Positions 11,160 to 23,095 of a stretch of DNA of 64,000 nt are shown one piece after another. How positions within the stretch are numbered: the first letter of the stretch is position 1; each line of letters starts with the position of its first letter. The position numbers and the translations under genes are program-made. Source of the stretch: Ectobius pallidus (lineage: Eukaryota; Arthropoda; Insecta; Blattodea; Ectobiidae); the NCBI GenBank assembly GCA_964059195.1, contig CAXKWD010000001.1, forward strand, positions 214,590,484 through 214,654,483, written 5' to 3'. The notes below the pieces were generated by a model. The model saw nothing but the letters and a program-made list of their open reading frames with translations, was not told the DNA's origin and did no database searches.

Positions 11160-11889
11160 ATGAAACAATGGACGGGAGTATGACAATTTTTAAATCTTTG
11201 AGCCCTCCCAATGTTTTTTCAAAAGTTGGCGCCACTGATAACATAATTCATGAACAGTATGGAATGATATAACAATAAAAATTAAAATGTACGTTATTAT
11301 TGAGATGAAAGTGGTTCAACTATTCGAAAAAATACTTTTACCTATATTAATGTGTTAAACATTTTAGTAGGCCTCAGGCCTATTATGTAATTTACTTTTG
11401 ATACTAGATTTTATTATTTAATTATTTTTTAAGTAGTTCAATCGACTGAAAATAAGGGTTTAGTACCTTCAAAGTCCAACACTTAGTTCATTTTTAAATT
11501 GAGGTTTAGGTTTTCTTTGATAATAACAGTGTTTTTATATAAAAACAATAAACAATTTTACAGAAATAAAAATAAAAAAATTGTTCAGACCCCCAGTATT
11601 GGGGGGCGCAGATTTGTCAGACTCGCCAAGGGCGCAGAAGGACCTTGCTACGACCCTGGGTCTATATACCTTTTTTCTTCTCGCCGATTTAATTACTGTA
11701 AACTGAACGGAAACTGGTGATAATGCTCTTTTGCACTTTCAACCATTGCAATAAAATGGATAAAGCCGATTAAAACACGAGCTCCAAATAATTAAACAAG
11801 CTACGAAGTAACGAAATGGGATATAATACGCAGAACATGCTATAGTGTTGACCTGTATAGTAATTATAATGACTTTGAGTTCATTTTAA

Positions 11890-12115
11890 TACTACTTCTG
11901 TTTAGCGAATTACACGCCTCTCTCGGCCGCGTGAGGAATTAATTTTTATTTGCTCGTCATCTGCGGGCAGAAAGCGCAACTAATTAACAATGAATTATTC
12001 GGAAGCCTGGAACCCAAAAGAGTGTGAATAATACAAATCGCCCCGGTTCGCTGGCCACTTCGAATTCCACGACATCTGAAGGATCCAGGCAGGTAACTGA
12101 ATTTTGTAATCTGAT
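11890..12115. other. GC-richer single-copy island with donor-like site
   Basis: A CpG-containing stretch unlike the surrounding repeats, ending GGATCCAGGCAG followed by GTAACT at about 12102, which fits a 5' splice site on the plus strand. One frame is open for about 35 codons before it. No family recognised; it may be a conserved non-coding element or a non-coding exon. Confidence 0.25.
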
Positions 12116-12294
12116 ATAATTTCGCACATTAGTATGAAGCATTCGCGAGCATTTCTGTAATTGTTTTAACGATTGCTATTTCTAGATATTCCTTCTGTGT
12201 TCAATTACCCTCACATTACCCATAATGGGGTTTCGGAATTACCTTTCTTGTTGTTACTAAATAAATGGATTATTAGTAGAAACTGTGTGTTAGT

Positions 12295-12509
12295 TTGGCT
12301 AATATTCGCTATAAGCACAGATGCACTAAATATAGGAACCAAAATTTTCAATAAACTACCATACACACTATCAGCAAGAGCGTATGTGTGCAGATGTAAG
12401 TACTGTATTATTTAGCATGTAAGATCTGACGTGTCCAAAATCATTTGTAATCTGTACATGTATATGATATAATAGATGAATAAAATTATTATTATTATTG
12501 TTATTATTA
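12295..12509 (+). pseudogene. Non-LTR retrotransposon 3' end with (TTA)n tail
   Basis: The degenerate frame contains NIGTKIFNKLPYTLS, resembling the 'K.(F/Y)N.LP' motif near the end of jockey-like RT proteins (compare QKMYNKLPSKI at 23308). It ends in GATGAATAAAATTATTATT, a simple-repeat tail. Only the extreme 3' end remains. Confidence 0.45.
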
Positions 12510-12812
12510 AAGATAAAGTGTTCCCTGTACAGGCCATGGAAGCCCAGAGGGTTCCAAGAGGTTGAGGCTCCCGGATTTTAGACTTTCGGTATATGAAGGT
12601 GGTAAGGTTGTCAGCCTTACGCACCGGCCGCCTTTACCCCCAGGATTGCTCCTGGTACTCATTTCTGTTGGAGGCTAAGTCGACCCCAGGGCCATAGTGC
12701 CACCAGAAGGATTAGGCCAATTGAAAAACTCAGCGACCTCATCGGGGATCGAACCCGCGACTTTCCGGTTTGTAGCGTAGCGCCTCAACCACTACGCTAC
12801 GGCGTACCCCCT
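12510..12812 (-). repeat. SINE-B, full-length tRNA-derived SINE
   Basis: The minus strand starts GGGGTACGCCGTAGCGTAGTGG (A-box region) with GCGGGTTCGATCCCCG (B box), then GAGTTTTTCAATTGGCC and CCTGGGGGTAAAGGCGGCCG. It is inserted in the (TTA)n tail of the preceding element, with GTTATTATTA on both sides (12500-12509 and 12813-12822). Confidence 0.9.
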
Positions 12813-12822
12813 GTTATTATTA

Positions 12823-13420
12823 TTATATTACCAAATTAGAGAACAGAAATCAATAACGAAATTTAAACTTTGAAGTCAAATCCTTAGTACTACAACATTC
12901 CATTTATTCAGTAAATGAATATATGGCCTACAATCATCAATAGAAACATTGTCTGTCCCCCCTTGCTCTGTAATTAATTCTACTATAAGGTCAATATCAT
13001 CTACCTTTGTATGCAGGCCATGTTTCTTTTATTTATTTTTTACTAGCTTAGAGGTCATTCTGTTTTTTTTCTGGAATTTGTCATTTAGAAGGTAATTTTG
13101 TTTGTGTGGCTTTCATGTAGGCCTAGTTAAATACTGTGACGAATGGTGAATGAGGCGTCAATCTACTCTTATACAATTCAACGGCCCTAAATAGCGTGCT
13201 CATTTTCTCACTTCGTGAGACATCGGGTATACCCTGCGATGTTCGTCTCTCGCAGTCTAAACTTTCACGATTAGTACAAAATTAGGAAAACCGTTTCTTT
13301 ATTATATAGGCTAAAGCCTAAGTGAAATGAACAAAATGAACAAATATTCTGATTTTATTTTTATTTACAATTTTCATAGCTCTGAACCACAATTATTTTT
13401 AATAAACTGCTAGTGTAAAT
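12823..13420. other. Unassigned DNA
   Basis: No gene. About 13140-13275 is slightly GC-richer and shows no match elsewhere in the window. Confidence 0.4.
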
Positions 13421-13424
13421 TTCT

Positions 13425-13896
13425 TAAAAATCCTGGAGTCAATTAATAATGGCGGGAGAAACCACGGGCACCAGCTATAATATATTGATAGTTTAACCCT
13501 GGAAGTATCACGGACAATAAAAATCCAAACAAACCACTCCTTCCCTTGATAAATTATATAATTTCTGAATATTACACTGAATTTATCAAATCAAATTCAC
13601 ATCATATTAATCTGTCAACAAACAGTTGAGAAACAATACGTATTATCAGTGTTTACAGGTAGCTTTGGAACTGCATAAAACTTACGATATAATTAATTTC
13701 TGAAATCTACGTACTGGTAGGAACGAATTATATTCTAAAGGAAAAAGCGATAGTATATGATGAGATATTATAAATAAAAATTGATGATGAAGACTTTTGT
13801 AAATGTATTGTCAGTGCCTTCAGGATTCTAGACCTGTAAGTTTCGTACTTAAGCATCATTTTAACCGTGGCAAAGCCACGGGCTATTTTCTAGTAT
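13425..13896 (+). mobile_element. Helitron-like remnant with 3' hairpin
   Basis: The 3' end reads CCGTGGCAAAGCCACGG (hairpin) then GCTATTTTCTAG before T, fitting the Helitron 3' pattern of a hairpin just before CTRR. The interior block CACTCCTTCCCTTGATAAAT recurs in the elements at about 31190 and (minus) 59740. The 5' end is unclear. Confidence 0.5.
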
Positions 13897-15350
13897 ACTA
13901 CAATTTTAAAGCACTCTACATGTAGACATGTATGGGCATAGGTAAAAATGGTTACCTAATTATATTCACTTTAAAACAGTTGCATATTGAATACTGCTAG
14001 GGGAACGCCCATCTTTAGACTCAATATGACAGTCGTATTTATTCAGACTTTGATTCCTCTGAACTTGAAACAAGATAAATTGCTTCCTGGGCTTTTATTT
14101 TATTCTATTGATTACGTATCTTAATATCAAAGCTGAATATAACTGCATTACAATGAAATATTCCAGTTAATTTTACAGTAAGCGATTCTAGCACTCAATC
14201 ATCCTCGCCTTCCCCTCCCCCCCTCTCTCTCTCTCTCTCTCTCTCTTCCTTCTCTCTACTTTACTCACAGAAACATACATAAATGTGGATGCACTAACGA
14301 ACATTCTGATATAGATAAATGCTATTCATGCATAATTGGGCACTCACTCGCTTATGGAATAATACGCCCTCCCGTATACAATAATTTTATACCCTGCCAA
14401 GTGGGATCTTTCCCATATGTTTCACAGAAATAACTTCAGGATAAACAGTTTAATAGTTACAAGTGCAATTGTTTTGTTCACAAGGGTTACCATAGTAGCT
14501 TTAGCAATTATTAAACGAACCCTGCCAGGGAAACCCGAACATAATTCGGAAAAATAAAATTACTGAATTGAACAGATTCAAATGCAGCATAAACTTTGGA
14601 GCATTTTAAAAATAAATTATACCTCTGGCTAAAAAATTAATGGTTTTATGACCTTTGTAAACTAAATGTTCAAAAATAATAATTTATGAGTATTGATCCC
14701 AAAGATAAGGACCTTTTCCATGTTTTAAACTTCAATTTCCCAACACGTAATACCATTACTTATTTACTGAATGACAATAGACAATTCCTCAGAAAGTTAA
14801 AGGAATATTATCTATTTTATGCAACCCGAGAGGGCGATATTTTTGGGTAAAAAAGAGAGAAAATTTTAATTTCTGTTTGTGCACATACATTTGTGCATAT
14901 CTGTGCCTTCATGGAATGTTGAGATGCCTTCAGAAAAGATTTGCAATGCAGTTTATGAGAGTCCCCCTGCCGTGCAAATTACTACTTCACTTTACAATGT
15001 AACATGGCTTATGGAGACACAGAAATAAAGAAAGAAGAATGCATAAACCAAAAGTGAAAGACGAGGGCTTGGATGTAGTCGAAGCAAGATTCCTGAAATG
15101 CATACTAAACTTTGATTACTGTTCCCAGTAATTTCATTGTTTTGCTACATGCAGACTAAACTAATTGATGCATCTTCTGAACTGTCAAAGATACTGCATG
15201 AAATTTGCTGTGAATTATTAAGAAACTTTTATAATATATTCTATATCTTTTTTATTTTCTATATACAAAATTTTGCTTATGTCTGTCTCCAAGTCTTTTT
15301 TTAAAAAGAGAAATGAAAAAAAGCGTTATCAAATTTTAATAGTTTATTAA
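13897..15350. other. Unassigned DNA with (CT)n run and a retrotransposon scrap
   Basis: A (CT)n microsatellite at 14222-14247. At 14748-14838 lies the last ~90 bp of the non-LTR family of 37212-37716 (ACAATAGACAATTCCTCAG block, minus strand). Nothing else recognised. Confidence 0.6.
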
Positions 15351-15351
15351 G

Positions 15352-16357
15352 TGCCAGTATGGTACTTTATGAGATTGTGTGGGGGACGAAAAATGTCTGT
15401 CCGTCTGTCCGTCCGTGTGTCTGTACGCGCGATAACTCAAATAAGCTTTGTCGAATTTTAATGAAACTTGGTATACACGTTTATAATGTCCATGGGAAGA
15501 ACCCTATTGATATTGGACCAAATCGGTTCACCGGTACCGGAGTAAAACCCAATTTAGTGTATATTTTAAAGGCGCAATAACTCAAATACGCTTTATCGGA
15601 TTTTCATGAAACTTGGTATACGAATTTATAATGTCCCTTGGAATAAGTCTATTGATATTGGACCAGATCGGTTGGGCGGTACCGGAATAATGCCCAATTT
15701 AGTGCCTTTTTATGGTAATATATCACTAAGGCGTGGATAACTCAAATACGCTTTATCGGATTTTCTTGAAACTTGGTATACGAATTTATGACGTTCTTGG
15801 GTACAAGCCAATTGAATTAGGGCCAAATCGGTTGACCGGTACCGAAGTAACGAGTATATCAATATTAATTTTGTAATCAATATTCTTTCAAGGCCCACAA
15901 TGTATTAAAAAACTTAACAAATTGCCAATCGTTTATTCATATTGTTAGCAACCTTGATTGATTTGTTTCTTCATAATGATGTCAGTGTGGCTAAATAATA
16001 ATTTAAATAAACGATTTATAACAACTAGCCGTTGAATATTGATATTATAATGTGTATTCTATGGTTATGTAGACTACCGATATTTAGATTAGGCTATATT
16101 TTACTGTGAGTATTTTTCTTATTCGTTCCTGTGCAGCAATATACCTAATATAATTCCTGACAGATAGATTTCATATGCTTATTATTCATTCATAACCATT
16201 AAGGCTGCTTTAAATTGAAACAGAGATATCAGCGAATCGTAGGTCTATTGCATCATTATTATTATTGCCGGCACATTTTGTGTTTGGAGTTAACTTTTAT
16301 GCATGGGCCTATCATAATTGCGTGTATCACTGATTTAAAAAAAAAAAATACTGGCAC
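15352..16357. mobile_element. AAGTGCCAG-ended element with three internal tandem units
   Basis: Left end AAGTGCCAGTATGGTAC and right end TACTGGCACTT are inverted. The left half holds three ~150-bp direct units starting about 15425, 15573 and 15731, each with GATAACTCAAATA, GAAACTTGGTATAC, ATCGGTT and CCGGTACCG blocks. Partial copies lie at 38398-38905 and 41852-42060, and the right half recurs around 32800-33930. No protein. Confidence 0.6.
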
Positions 16358-17301
16358 TTGGTTATTTCAGTTTACCTGATTTTATTCTACTCATGTAGGG
16401 ATTAAAATCAAATTCCAGTTTTCGACAATTTGGAAAGCGTAGGCCTACTTTTACAAGTAAAATAAAAAAAAAAGGTTTGAATTTATAGTTAAAATGGTTT
16501 AGACATATCGAATCTAGTAGGACCACACTTTGACATTCTGGGTCCCAAATTATTTTTTTAAACTTTATTTTGGCTGTCTTAGCTAAGCACAAAAATTGGA
16601 CCAAATAAAATAAATTTTAAAAATACCGTCCATTCCCCCTAAACATTGGTAAATACTAGAATATACTATATTTGACACACGTGAATGACATTTAAGACAG
16701 TCTATTGATTTGAAAAGTTTAAGTTAGGCGTGAACTTTGGAATTTAGCCGTTGCGTGAGTTGGCACCACCTGTCCTATTCTCTTACACACATAATTAATA
16801 CTGAGGCTACTCTAACGTTCAATAAACAGTGTCTTATTCTCAGGATTCTGTTTCAAGAATCATACATATTTTATTACAGTTAGGAAAATAACACTGGACA
16901 AAGGTTAAATGCAAAGGAAGTTATCTGTTATTTGGGGCACAGTAAAATGGATATAATTTGTCATCATAAGTGTGTCCACAGAAATTTCAAAATAATTGTC
17001 CCTGATACGCAACATGTGACCTTTTGTTCGGAAACTATTGAAAAAATGTCATACAACCATATGGAACAGACATCTACATTAGGTGAGAGTGGTTTTCAAC
17101 ATTCAACCTTTTGTCACAAGATACTTCGCATATTATGTTTTATTAGTGAATTAGCACATAAACTAATTTTCAGTGGAAACTTGACATACGACTTTCTGGC
17201 AGTAAAGCGATGCATTATATTAGCAAGTAAAGTGGCTACAGTCGTTAAATAGCTGACCTGCGGAACGAGTGGGCAATACTGACTCTTAAGGACCCTTAAT
17301 T

Positions 17302-17656
17302 CCTGGTCGGGACAATTTACCTGGCTGAGGGGTTTTTCCTCACCTATGAGGCAAATGTCGGGTAACTTTAGGCCCTTGTGGTCCCCAGATATCATCTGGC
17401 CGTCATTATCATCATCATCCTCACCGTGTTTGGAGTGAATGTGTGTGTGTGAATGGTATGTCTCGTCCTATGTGTTCGTGTTGTCTCGGAGGTGGCCCGG
17501 CGTTGGGCTGATCACTCATCCGTGGAGGCCCTCCATGTCCTTGTCTGGTCAAAAAATTATGTATGTGATCCAAAGATAATCCCTCTCCCGACAGGTCGCG
17601 GCCCTGTAAGGCCCTAAAAGGGAGAGGTAAAACTACGATAAAGAAATAAATAAATA
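17302..17656 (+). repeat. SINE-F, 5'-truncated, perfect target duplication
   Basis: Starts CCTGGTCGGGACAATTTACC just after the B-box position. The body contains GGTAACTTTAGGCCCTTGTGG and GGCTGATCACTCATCC. The tail is (AAAT)n. The 14-bp direct repeat AAGGACCCTTAATT flanks it at 17288-17301 and 17657-17670. A copy with its head is at 39580-39905. Confidence 0.92.
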
Positions 17657-17997
17657 AAGGACCCTTAATTATTTTAATTACAAGTTTTTGGTCATAAGTC
17701 TAGCAAACAAACAAGATACTAATCCCAACCCCAGGTCTTTCTTTCGAGTTACTTATGGGATTTGTTTCTGTGTTCAAAATAAAATAAAACTTATTTCATT
17801 TTTCAAGGAGTTTAAACAAGAGTAACATTGTTTATTAACGTATTCATGGAAAGGGAATCTTCAACCTTCGGCACAGACGTTCTGTCAATGAACAAGTAAC
17901 TGTAATGACTGTAGTTAATTTCGTTTACACTTGTGAACTGCGCCATAGAACTTTAATTTTCTAACGAACAAGAGTCGGCCCATTCTTTTTGCAGCCG

Positions 17998-18083
17998 ACT
18001 GTACATATTCGATAATCCGAACAAATTGAAAATCCGAACCACCATCACACCAAATTAGTTCGGATAACTGACGTTCCACTGCG
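17998..18083. mobile_element. Short pogo/Tigger-like MITE
   Basis: The minus strand starts CAGTGGAACGTCAGTTATCC and both halves contain ATCCGAAC in inverted orientation, the terminal sequence pattern of pogo/Tigger elements. About 85 bp, no coding capacity. The minus-strand ORF overlapping it is chance. Confidence 0.5.
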
Positions 18084-18293
18084 TGTAGAAAATTGTAGGA
18101 CTTGGGAGTGAAGAAGGTAAAACTCAAGGCCGAATGGGTTTGTGTTGCGTGTAGTCTAAACATCGCACGCAGGCGTTACTGTTTTCTACTTCAGCGACTA
18201 AGATTCCCTAAGGGACACCGGGGTAAGTAGCTGCGGTTCCAGGAGGTAGAGGAACCCAGATTTTTTAAAAGGCATCCGGAACATTGTTATCAG

Positions 18294-18886
18294 CAGGGCC
18301 CGGATTTTGATAACCAAAAATTGTTTGAAAAATAACCTATAATATCACTATAAATTTTAAAGATAATGACGTAATAATTATAAAGAATGACCTAAAACTG
18401 ATATTTTATTTATAAAAAAATTATTATTGTACACACAAGGTTATAGACTAATTTGTACATCATTGCAAAAACTGTAAATGCAGAAAGGATGTTGTAGGTC
18501 TAAAAACTTTCTTCTTGATTGGAGCATATGAGAAGAAAAGTAAGAAAATGGTTTTTAAAGTAGATCCTACAAAAATGTAGCATTATAGTACCCTAGTAAT
18601 TTATTTAAATAATACCCTTATGGGAAAAAAGACGACAAAAATTTAATATAGTCAATGTAAATGCATGAAAATGACTAAATAAGGAAGCAAATGACTCGAA
18701 AATGACAAAATAATGACGTAAATTTGAAATAAATTCCCTAAAAATATGAAATTGTATAAATGACAAAAAATGATCTAATAAAAATGCATTTTTATAATCT
18801 AGAGGCCATGATTAGGATTTATCTACACGTTGGCAATGTCTATACAATATCAATAAAAAGATGACATGAATTAGAATCCGAGCCCC
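18294..18886 (+). mobile_element. hAT-like MITE (CAGGGCCCGG family), copy 1
   Basis: Begins CAGGGCCCGGATTTTGATAAC and ends GATGACATGAATTAGAATCCG; the inner TIR blocks GGATT.TGAT(A)AC match. It is co-linear with the copy at 21322-21899 over its whole length. AT-rich and non-coding. Confidence 0.7.
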
Positions 18887-18889
18887 AAG

Positions 18890-19065
18890 GACTAGCTTCC
18901 TTTTTCTTCTGGTAGCCTATACCGGTACTAATTTACGATGGAGGCTGAATCAACCGAGGGGTCATAGTGCTACCAGAAAAATTACAGCAGTTAAAAAATA
19001 CCAATGACTTCATCGGGCCCATGACCTTCCGGTTTGTAGCAAAGTGGACCACGGTGTACCCTTTA
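18890..19065 (-). repeat. Decayed SINE-B fragment
   Basis: The minus strand has GGGTACACCGTGGTCCACTTTG, AACCGGAAGGTCATGGG and GGTAGCACTATGACCCC, matching the first half of SINE-B with many changes. Confidence 0.55.
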
Positions 19066-19260
19066 TAGGGTAATATGAATTTCAAATTAGCTTGTGGCAA
19101 TAAATGTTGAGTCGCGAGAAGTATAATGCCAATGACTATTTCCTAGCCGATTACCATAATTATGCGGCTCCTCATGAAACTCTGACAAAATTACAAATGC
19201 ATATATTTATAAATCAGTTTCTTGTTCACTAATGAAAAATGGTTGCCTCGTTTCTAGACT

Positions 19261-19480
19261 AATTATGCTTGATTTAGCAGCTGTAGAGTTGGAGCAACTG
19301 GAGAATCAAGAGAACGAAGAACTACAACAGTATAAAACTGAGAGACTGTTCAACTATTCAATTTTGGAGAAAAGCACTCAAACAAAAGTATCAAAGAATT
19401 TGCCAAAACCTATTCTTGTGAGTCAACACCTGAATTCATCAAATCTAAGCATCGAGAATGAACATTTAAATGAACTTTAG
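19261..19480 (+). CDS. Unassigned open frame, possible terminal exon
   Basis: The open frame to the stop at 19478-19480 is Glu/Gln/Leu-rich (AVELEQLENQENEELQQYKT, then polar sequence ending NEHLNEL), with a coiled-coil-like start. An acceptor-like GCTTGATTTAGCAG lies at 19265-19282 and AATAAA follows about 145 bp after the stop. The DNA just after the stop (about 19540-19610) recurs at 28400-28470, so it may be transposon-derived. Family not recognised. Confidence 0.25.
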
Positions 19481-19721
19481 CGAAATGCCTGAACTAGCCA
19501 CCTTCAAGATTCGTGAAATTTCCTATTTTGTTATTATCCTACTGGATAAATATTTAGGACTTTAAAACAATTGAGTACCATTATAATAGCAACATGAGTT
19601 AGAAATAATTTGTGGGTTTTCTGCAATAAATATAAACACGTTATGTGATGTTACCAAATCAATCTCTAATGGTCTTCAACCTACAGGTTTATATATCAAA
19701 CTACTAGCCTATTAGGGTCTA

Positions 19722-20440
19722 CTTTATTTATTTATTTATTTATTTATTTAACCTGGCGGAGTTAAGGCCATAAGGCCTTCTCTACCACTCAGCCAGGGCA
19801 AAAACATGAAATACATAATGATAATAATAATAATAATGATTAATAATAAAACATAGAACTGATATACATGAATACAAGAAACGAACATTAAATACAAAGA
19901 AAAAAAAATAGAACATAAGTAATACAAATGACTAAAAGTAAAGAAATAAAAAAAAATGATGAAAGTCTAAACAAATACATTCTTAGTTATTACAAAATAT
20001 AATGAAAACTTAAAATATATTACTAATTAGCATCAATTCCTACATGTTATTGTATACTAAATTTATTAAATGGCGCTTGAACTGTGAAGTCGTTTGGCAG
20101 CTCCTGAGATGGCTAGGCAGTGAATTCCAGTGACGAATAGCTGTTGTTGTAAACGAATTCGAATAATGTGTAGTTCTGTAAAGAGGCATGGATAGTAAGG
20201 GGTCAAGCTGAGAGCGCGTGCCCAAGTTATGGTAGGAAGAAAGGTAATGAAAGCGACTGGAAAGATAGCTAGGTGTTGAGGTATGAAGGATTCTATAGAG
20301 CAGTATGAGACAGTGAAAATATCTTCGCTCACGCAGGCGTACCCATCGAAGTGATTCCAGTGACGGTGTTATGTGGTCATATTTACGAATGTTACATATA
20401 TATCTGACGCACGCCTACGTCCTAGTATATGAATGAATGA
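19722..20440 (-). pseudogene. Non-LTR retrotransposon (jockey-like) 3' end
   Basis: On the minus strand the frame near 20225-20040 gives LYRTTHYSNSFTTTAIRHWN then SLPSHLRSCQTTSQFKRHL, the C-terminal segment after reverse transcriptase in jockey-clade proteins. The 3' end is a (TAAA)n tail at 19724-19750. A frameshifted overlapping frame extends upstream. 5'-truncated and dead. Confidence 0.8.
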
Positions 20441-21321
20441 TTTATTCTTGTATCTGGAGTTTTAAAAATGATCACCCCTGGTAATACAGGAAGTTTTTAA
20501 AAAAAGGGCGTTTTCATACATAAAAGCTAAAACATCAGGAATCAATAGCCTACTAATAAATGTTTACCTTTGTAAGTAGCCTATATCCGTTTACCATTTT
20601 TTACCCAATTACCTCTAAGCAACTGATTTTTTCCCCACTTTATTTTAACTACAGGCCTATATAAATAGTTTCCAAGTCCCTTTAGTGTTTATGTGTTTTT
20701 TGTCACAGTTTATTTCTTATATGCTACTTGTTTATAAAATTTAAACATTTTTTATTTAAAAACTTAAGTCTTAGCGTTTCAATTTCGGGACAACTTAAAA
20801 TTATTTATGCTCTGCATAAGATATAATAGGCAACGACCTTTCTCGAAATTTCTTATTGTCCCTCTAAGCTTCCATAGGCCTATCCCTTATCTCCACCATG
20901 CCAGCCCAGATTTATAATTTTCCATACCCCACATTTCCTTCATTTTGATGTAGAATACTAAAGATTTCTTTTCCCTGATTATGGTAAAATAGTTTTGCCT
21001 TTGTATATCATTACATCTTTTAATAACTTTTTTTGAAATCACATTGATGTTTTTCTCCTCGTTCAATACTGAATTCCATATCCACTTTAATCCAATTTCA
21101 TCTAATGGGTTCTAGTATACCCGAAATAAAGTGCGACTCTTTTCAAAGTGCCTTAGATCGCGGTTCTTTAAAGTCAGGTAGTTGAAATCCCTGCTGTAGG
21201 GTTTCCGATTGATTATATTATAGCTGCAGGGACTAAGAAAATGCCCTTGATGAATGGTGCATGTTTAAAACATTTAGCCGAATTCATATTATAACACGAC
21301 ATAACAGAATTAAGCTATTAC
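20441..21321. other. Unassigned AT-rich DNA
   Basis: No ORF or repeat pair recognised apart from TAGGCCTA motifs. Confidence 0.5.
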
Positions 21322-21899
21322 CAGGGCCCGGATTCTGATGACCTAATATTCTTTGAAAAATTACCTATAAAGTGACCATAAATTTTAAAGAAAATGACTT
21401 AATAATTATAACGAACGACCTAAAAGCTGATATTTTATTTATAAAAAAAATATTATTGTACACACAAAGTTATAGACTAATTTGTACATAATTGTAAAAT
21501 CTGTAAATGCAGAAAGGACGTTGTAGGTCTAAAAACTTTGTTCTTTATTGGATAATTTGAGAAGAAAAGTAAGAAAATTGTTTTAAAAGTAGATCCTACA
21601 AAAATTGCATTATACTAACCTAGTAATTTATTTAAATATTACCCGCATGGAAAAAAGTTAATATAGGCCTACTCAATGTAAATGCATGAAAATGACAAAA
21701 TAAGGAAGAAAATGACAAAATAATGACGTAAAATTGAAATAAATCCCCTAAAAATATAAAATCGTATAAAATGACAAAAAATGACCTAATAAAAATGTAT
21801 TTTTATAATCTAGAGGCCATGATTAGGATTTGTCTACAAGTTGGCAATGTCTAAGCAGCATCAATAAAAAGATGACATGTCATTAGAATCCGGGATCTG
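21322..21899 (+). mobile_element. hAT-like MITE (CAGGGCCCGG family), copy 2
   Basis: Begins CAGGGCCCGGATTCTGATGAC and ends in GTCATTAGAATCCGGGATCTG, imperfect TIRs. The flanking octamers GCTATTAC and GTTATAAC agree at 6 of 8. Co-linear with 18294-18886. A right-end fragment of the same family lies at 43691-43733. Confidence 0.8.
21666..21671. other. GGCCTA hexamer insertion (case 3)
   Basis: Copy 2 reads TTAATATAGGCCTACTCAATG; copy 1 (18642-18657) reads TTAATATAGTCAATG. Exactly six bases are extra. Confidence 0.85.
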
Positions 21900-22235
21900 G
21901 TTATAACTGAGTGATCGCTATACAGGAAGTTCAGGGTGCTGCTTACAGCAAATGTACAACAATAACTGTAACTGTAATGCATAGCTACACCTTCACCACT
22001 AAGAATAAGACCGAAGTGTAAAAGATCACTTACCTGCTCAAAGAATTCTCTACAAACGTCGGCTCTAGTTTGAGCAAGAACAAGTACTGATGGGTAGAGT
22101 TCAGCAATAAGACTTTAGCACATTCGTAAGGCCTACTGGAATTTTCTTTCAAATACGGTGATGCTATCTATTCTTGTGCCGTAATAAGGCACTTCTGAGG
22201 AATATATAAACTCAATGCTTATATATATATGTATA

Positions 22236-22735
22236 CAGGGCGTTTATGAATAACACTGAAATATTTTACCTGTGTATAGAGGGGACATAGACAAGAAACT
22301 TTCATTAAGAGATTTTTCCTCTATGACGTAAAATTTGGTGCTCATAAGTCAATAATGAAGCGAAACTGGGTTAAAATTTTCATTAGAATGACTTCATGCC
22401 TTCTTAGTGATAGATAAAAACCTGACTTTTAATCATTCATCACCAACTACTTCATCATTTAGAGTTTTCATAATCTGCAAAATTTACAGACTAATCACAT
22501 GACTGGTCGCCACTGCATTAGTTCTTTTAATCATAACTCCAGTGTTAACAACGAAGTTCCTTTGTTTTGCATTTTTTCAAATGTTAGAAGTCAGTGGCGG
22601 CCATGCCCTGGGAGATTTTATGCTGTAACTGGAAAAATTGAATCCATAGAGCAAAAATCTTCTAATAAAAGTTGCTTGTCTATGTCCCCCTCTATATACA
22701 GGTAAAATATTTCTGTGTTATTTATTAACACCCCG
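22236..22735. mobile_element. Tc1/mariner-type MITE (CAGGGTGTT family), copy 1
   Basis: TIRs of about 90 bp: CAGGGCGTTTATGAATAACA at left and the reverse complement CGGGGTGTTAATAAATAACA at right, continuing through TAGAGGGGGACATAGACAAG. TA on both sides. No transposase. Other copies are at 25073, 54319 and 57147. Confidence 0.88.
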
Positions 22736-22844
22736 TATAGGCTAATATTAACAGACTTGTCTTTGTAGTTCTTTTGATAAAATTCTAAAGAGACCAATAA
22801 AATTTGAGAACTAATAACTTTACCTTATAGCATACTGCTAGGGT

Positions 22845-23095
22845 GGGAAGTGTGTTTTAACAGAATCGAGGAAAAGTTAGGAAAAAAAGAGACGAAATCG
22901 GCGTTTTTCTATTTCCGATATTCTCTTATACAATTCACACACAAGTATTGCACACTACTTTTTCTACGATAGCGATTAATAGAAAAGAAAATAATTAATA
23001 ACTAATAAACTTTAAAAAGTAGTATTAAAAGATCGATACATTGATTACTTATGCGCAGGCGCAACTAGTCGTATTATACTTAGCTAATTGGAAAT
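22845..23095. repeat. Diverged relative of R450
   Basis: ATCGAGGAAAAG, the inverted GAAATCGG/CCGATATT pair, AAGTATTGCACACTACTTTT and GATAGCGATTAAT follow the order of the hairpin end of R450 with many substitutions. Confidence 0.4.

Larger units (their letters stand above)
6971..11237. mobile_element. Inner hAT-like element nested in the outer one
   Basis: The ends are CAGAGGCGCCAACTT and, on the right in reverse complement, CAGTGGCGCCAACTT (14 of 15). Both flanks contain TGATAAC (6964-6970; 11236-11242, overlapping the terminus by two bases). It has no transposase and contains a SINE-C fragment, a MITE, a non-LTR end with a mariner in it, and a Helitron. Confidence 0.55.
6699..11658. mobile_element. 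Outer hAT-like element, heavily invaded
   Basis: The termini are CAGGGTCGTAGCTAGG and, reverse-complemented on the right, CAGGGTCGTAGCAAGG. The flanking octamers GGTCTTGA (6691-6698) and GGTCTATA (11659-11666) agree at 6 of 8 positions, as expected for an old hAT target duplication. GC-rich subterminal blocks (CGCCAAGGGCGCAG) lie near both ends. No transposase was recognised. Most of its length is later insertions. Confidence 0.65.
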
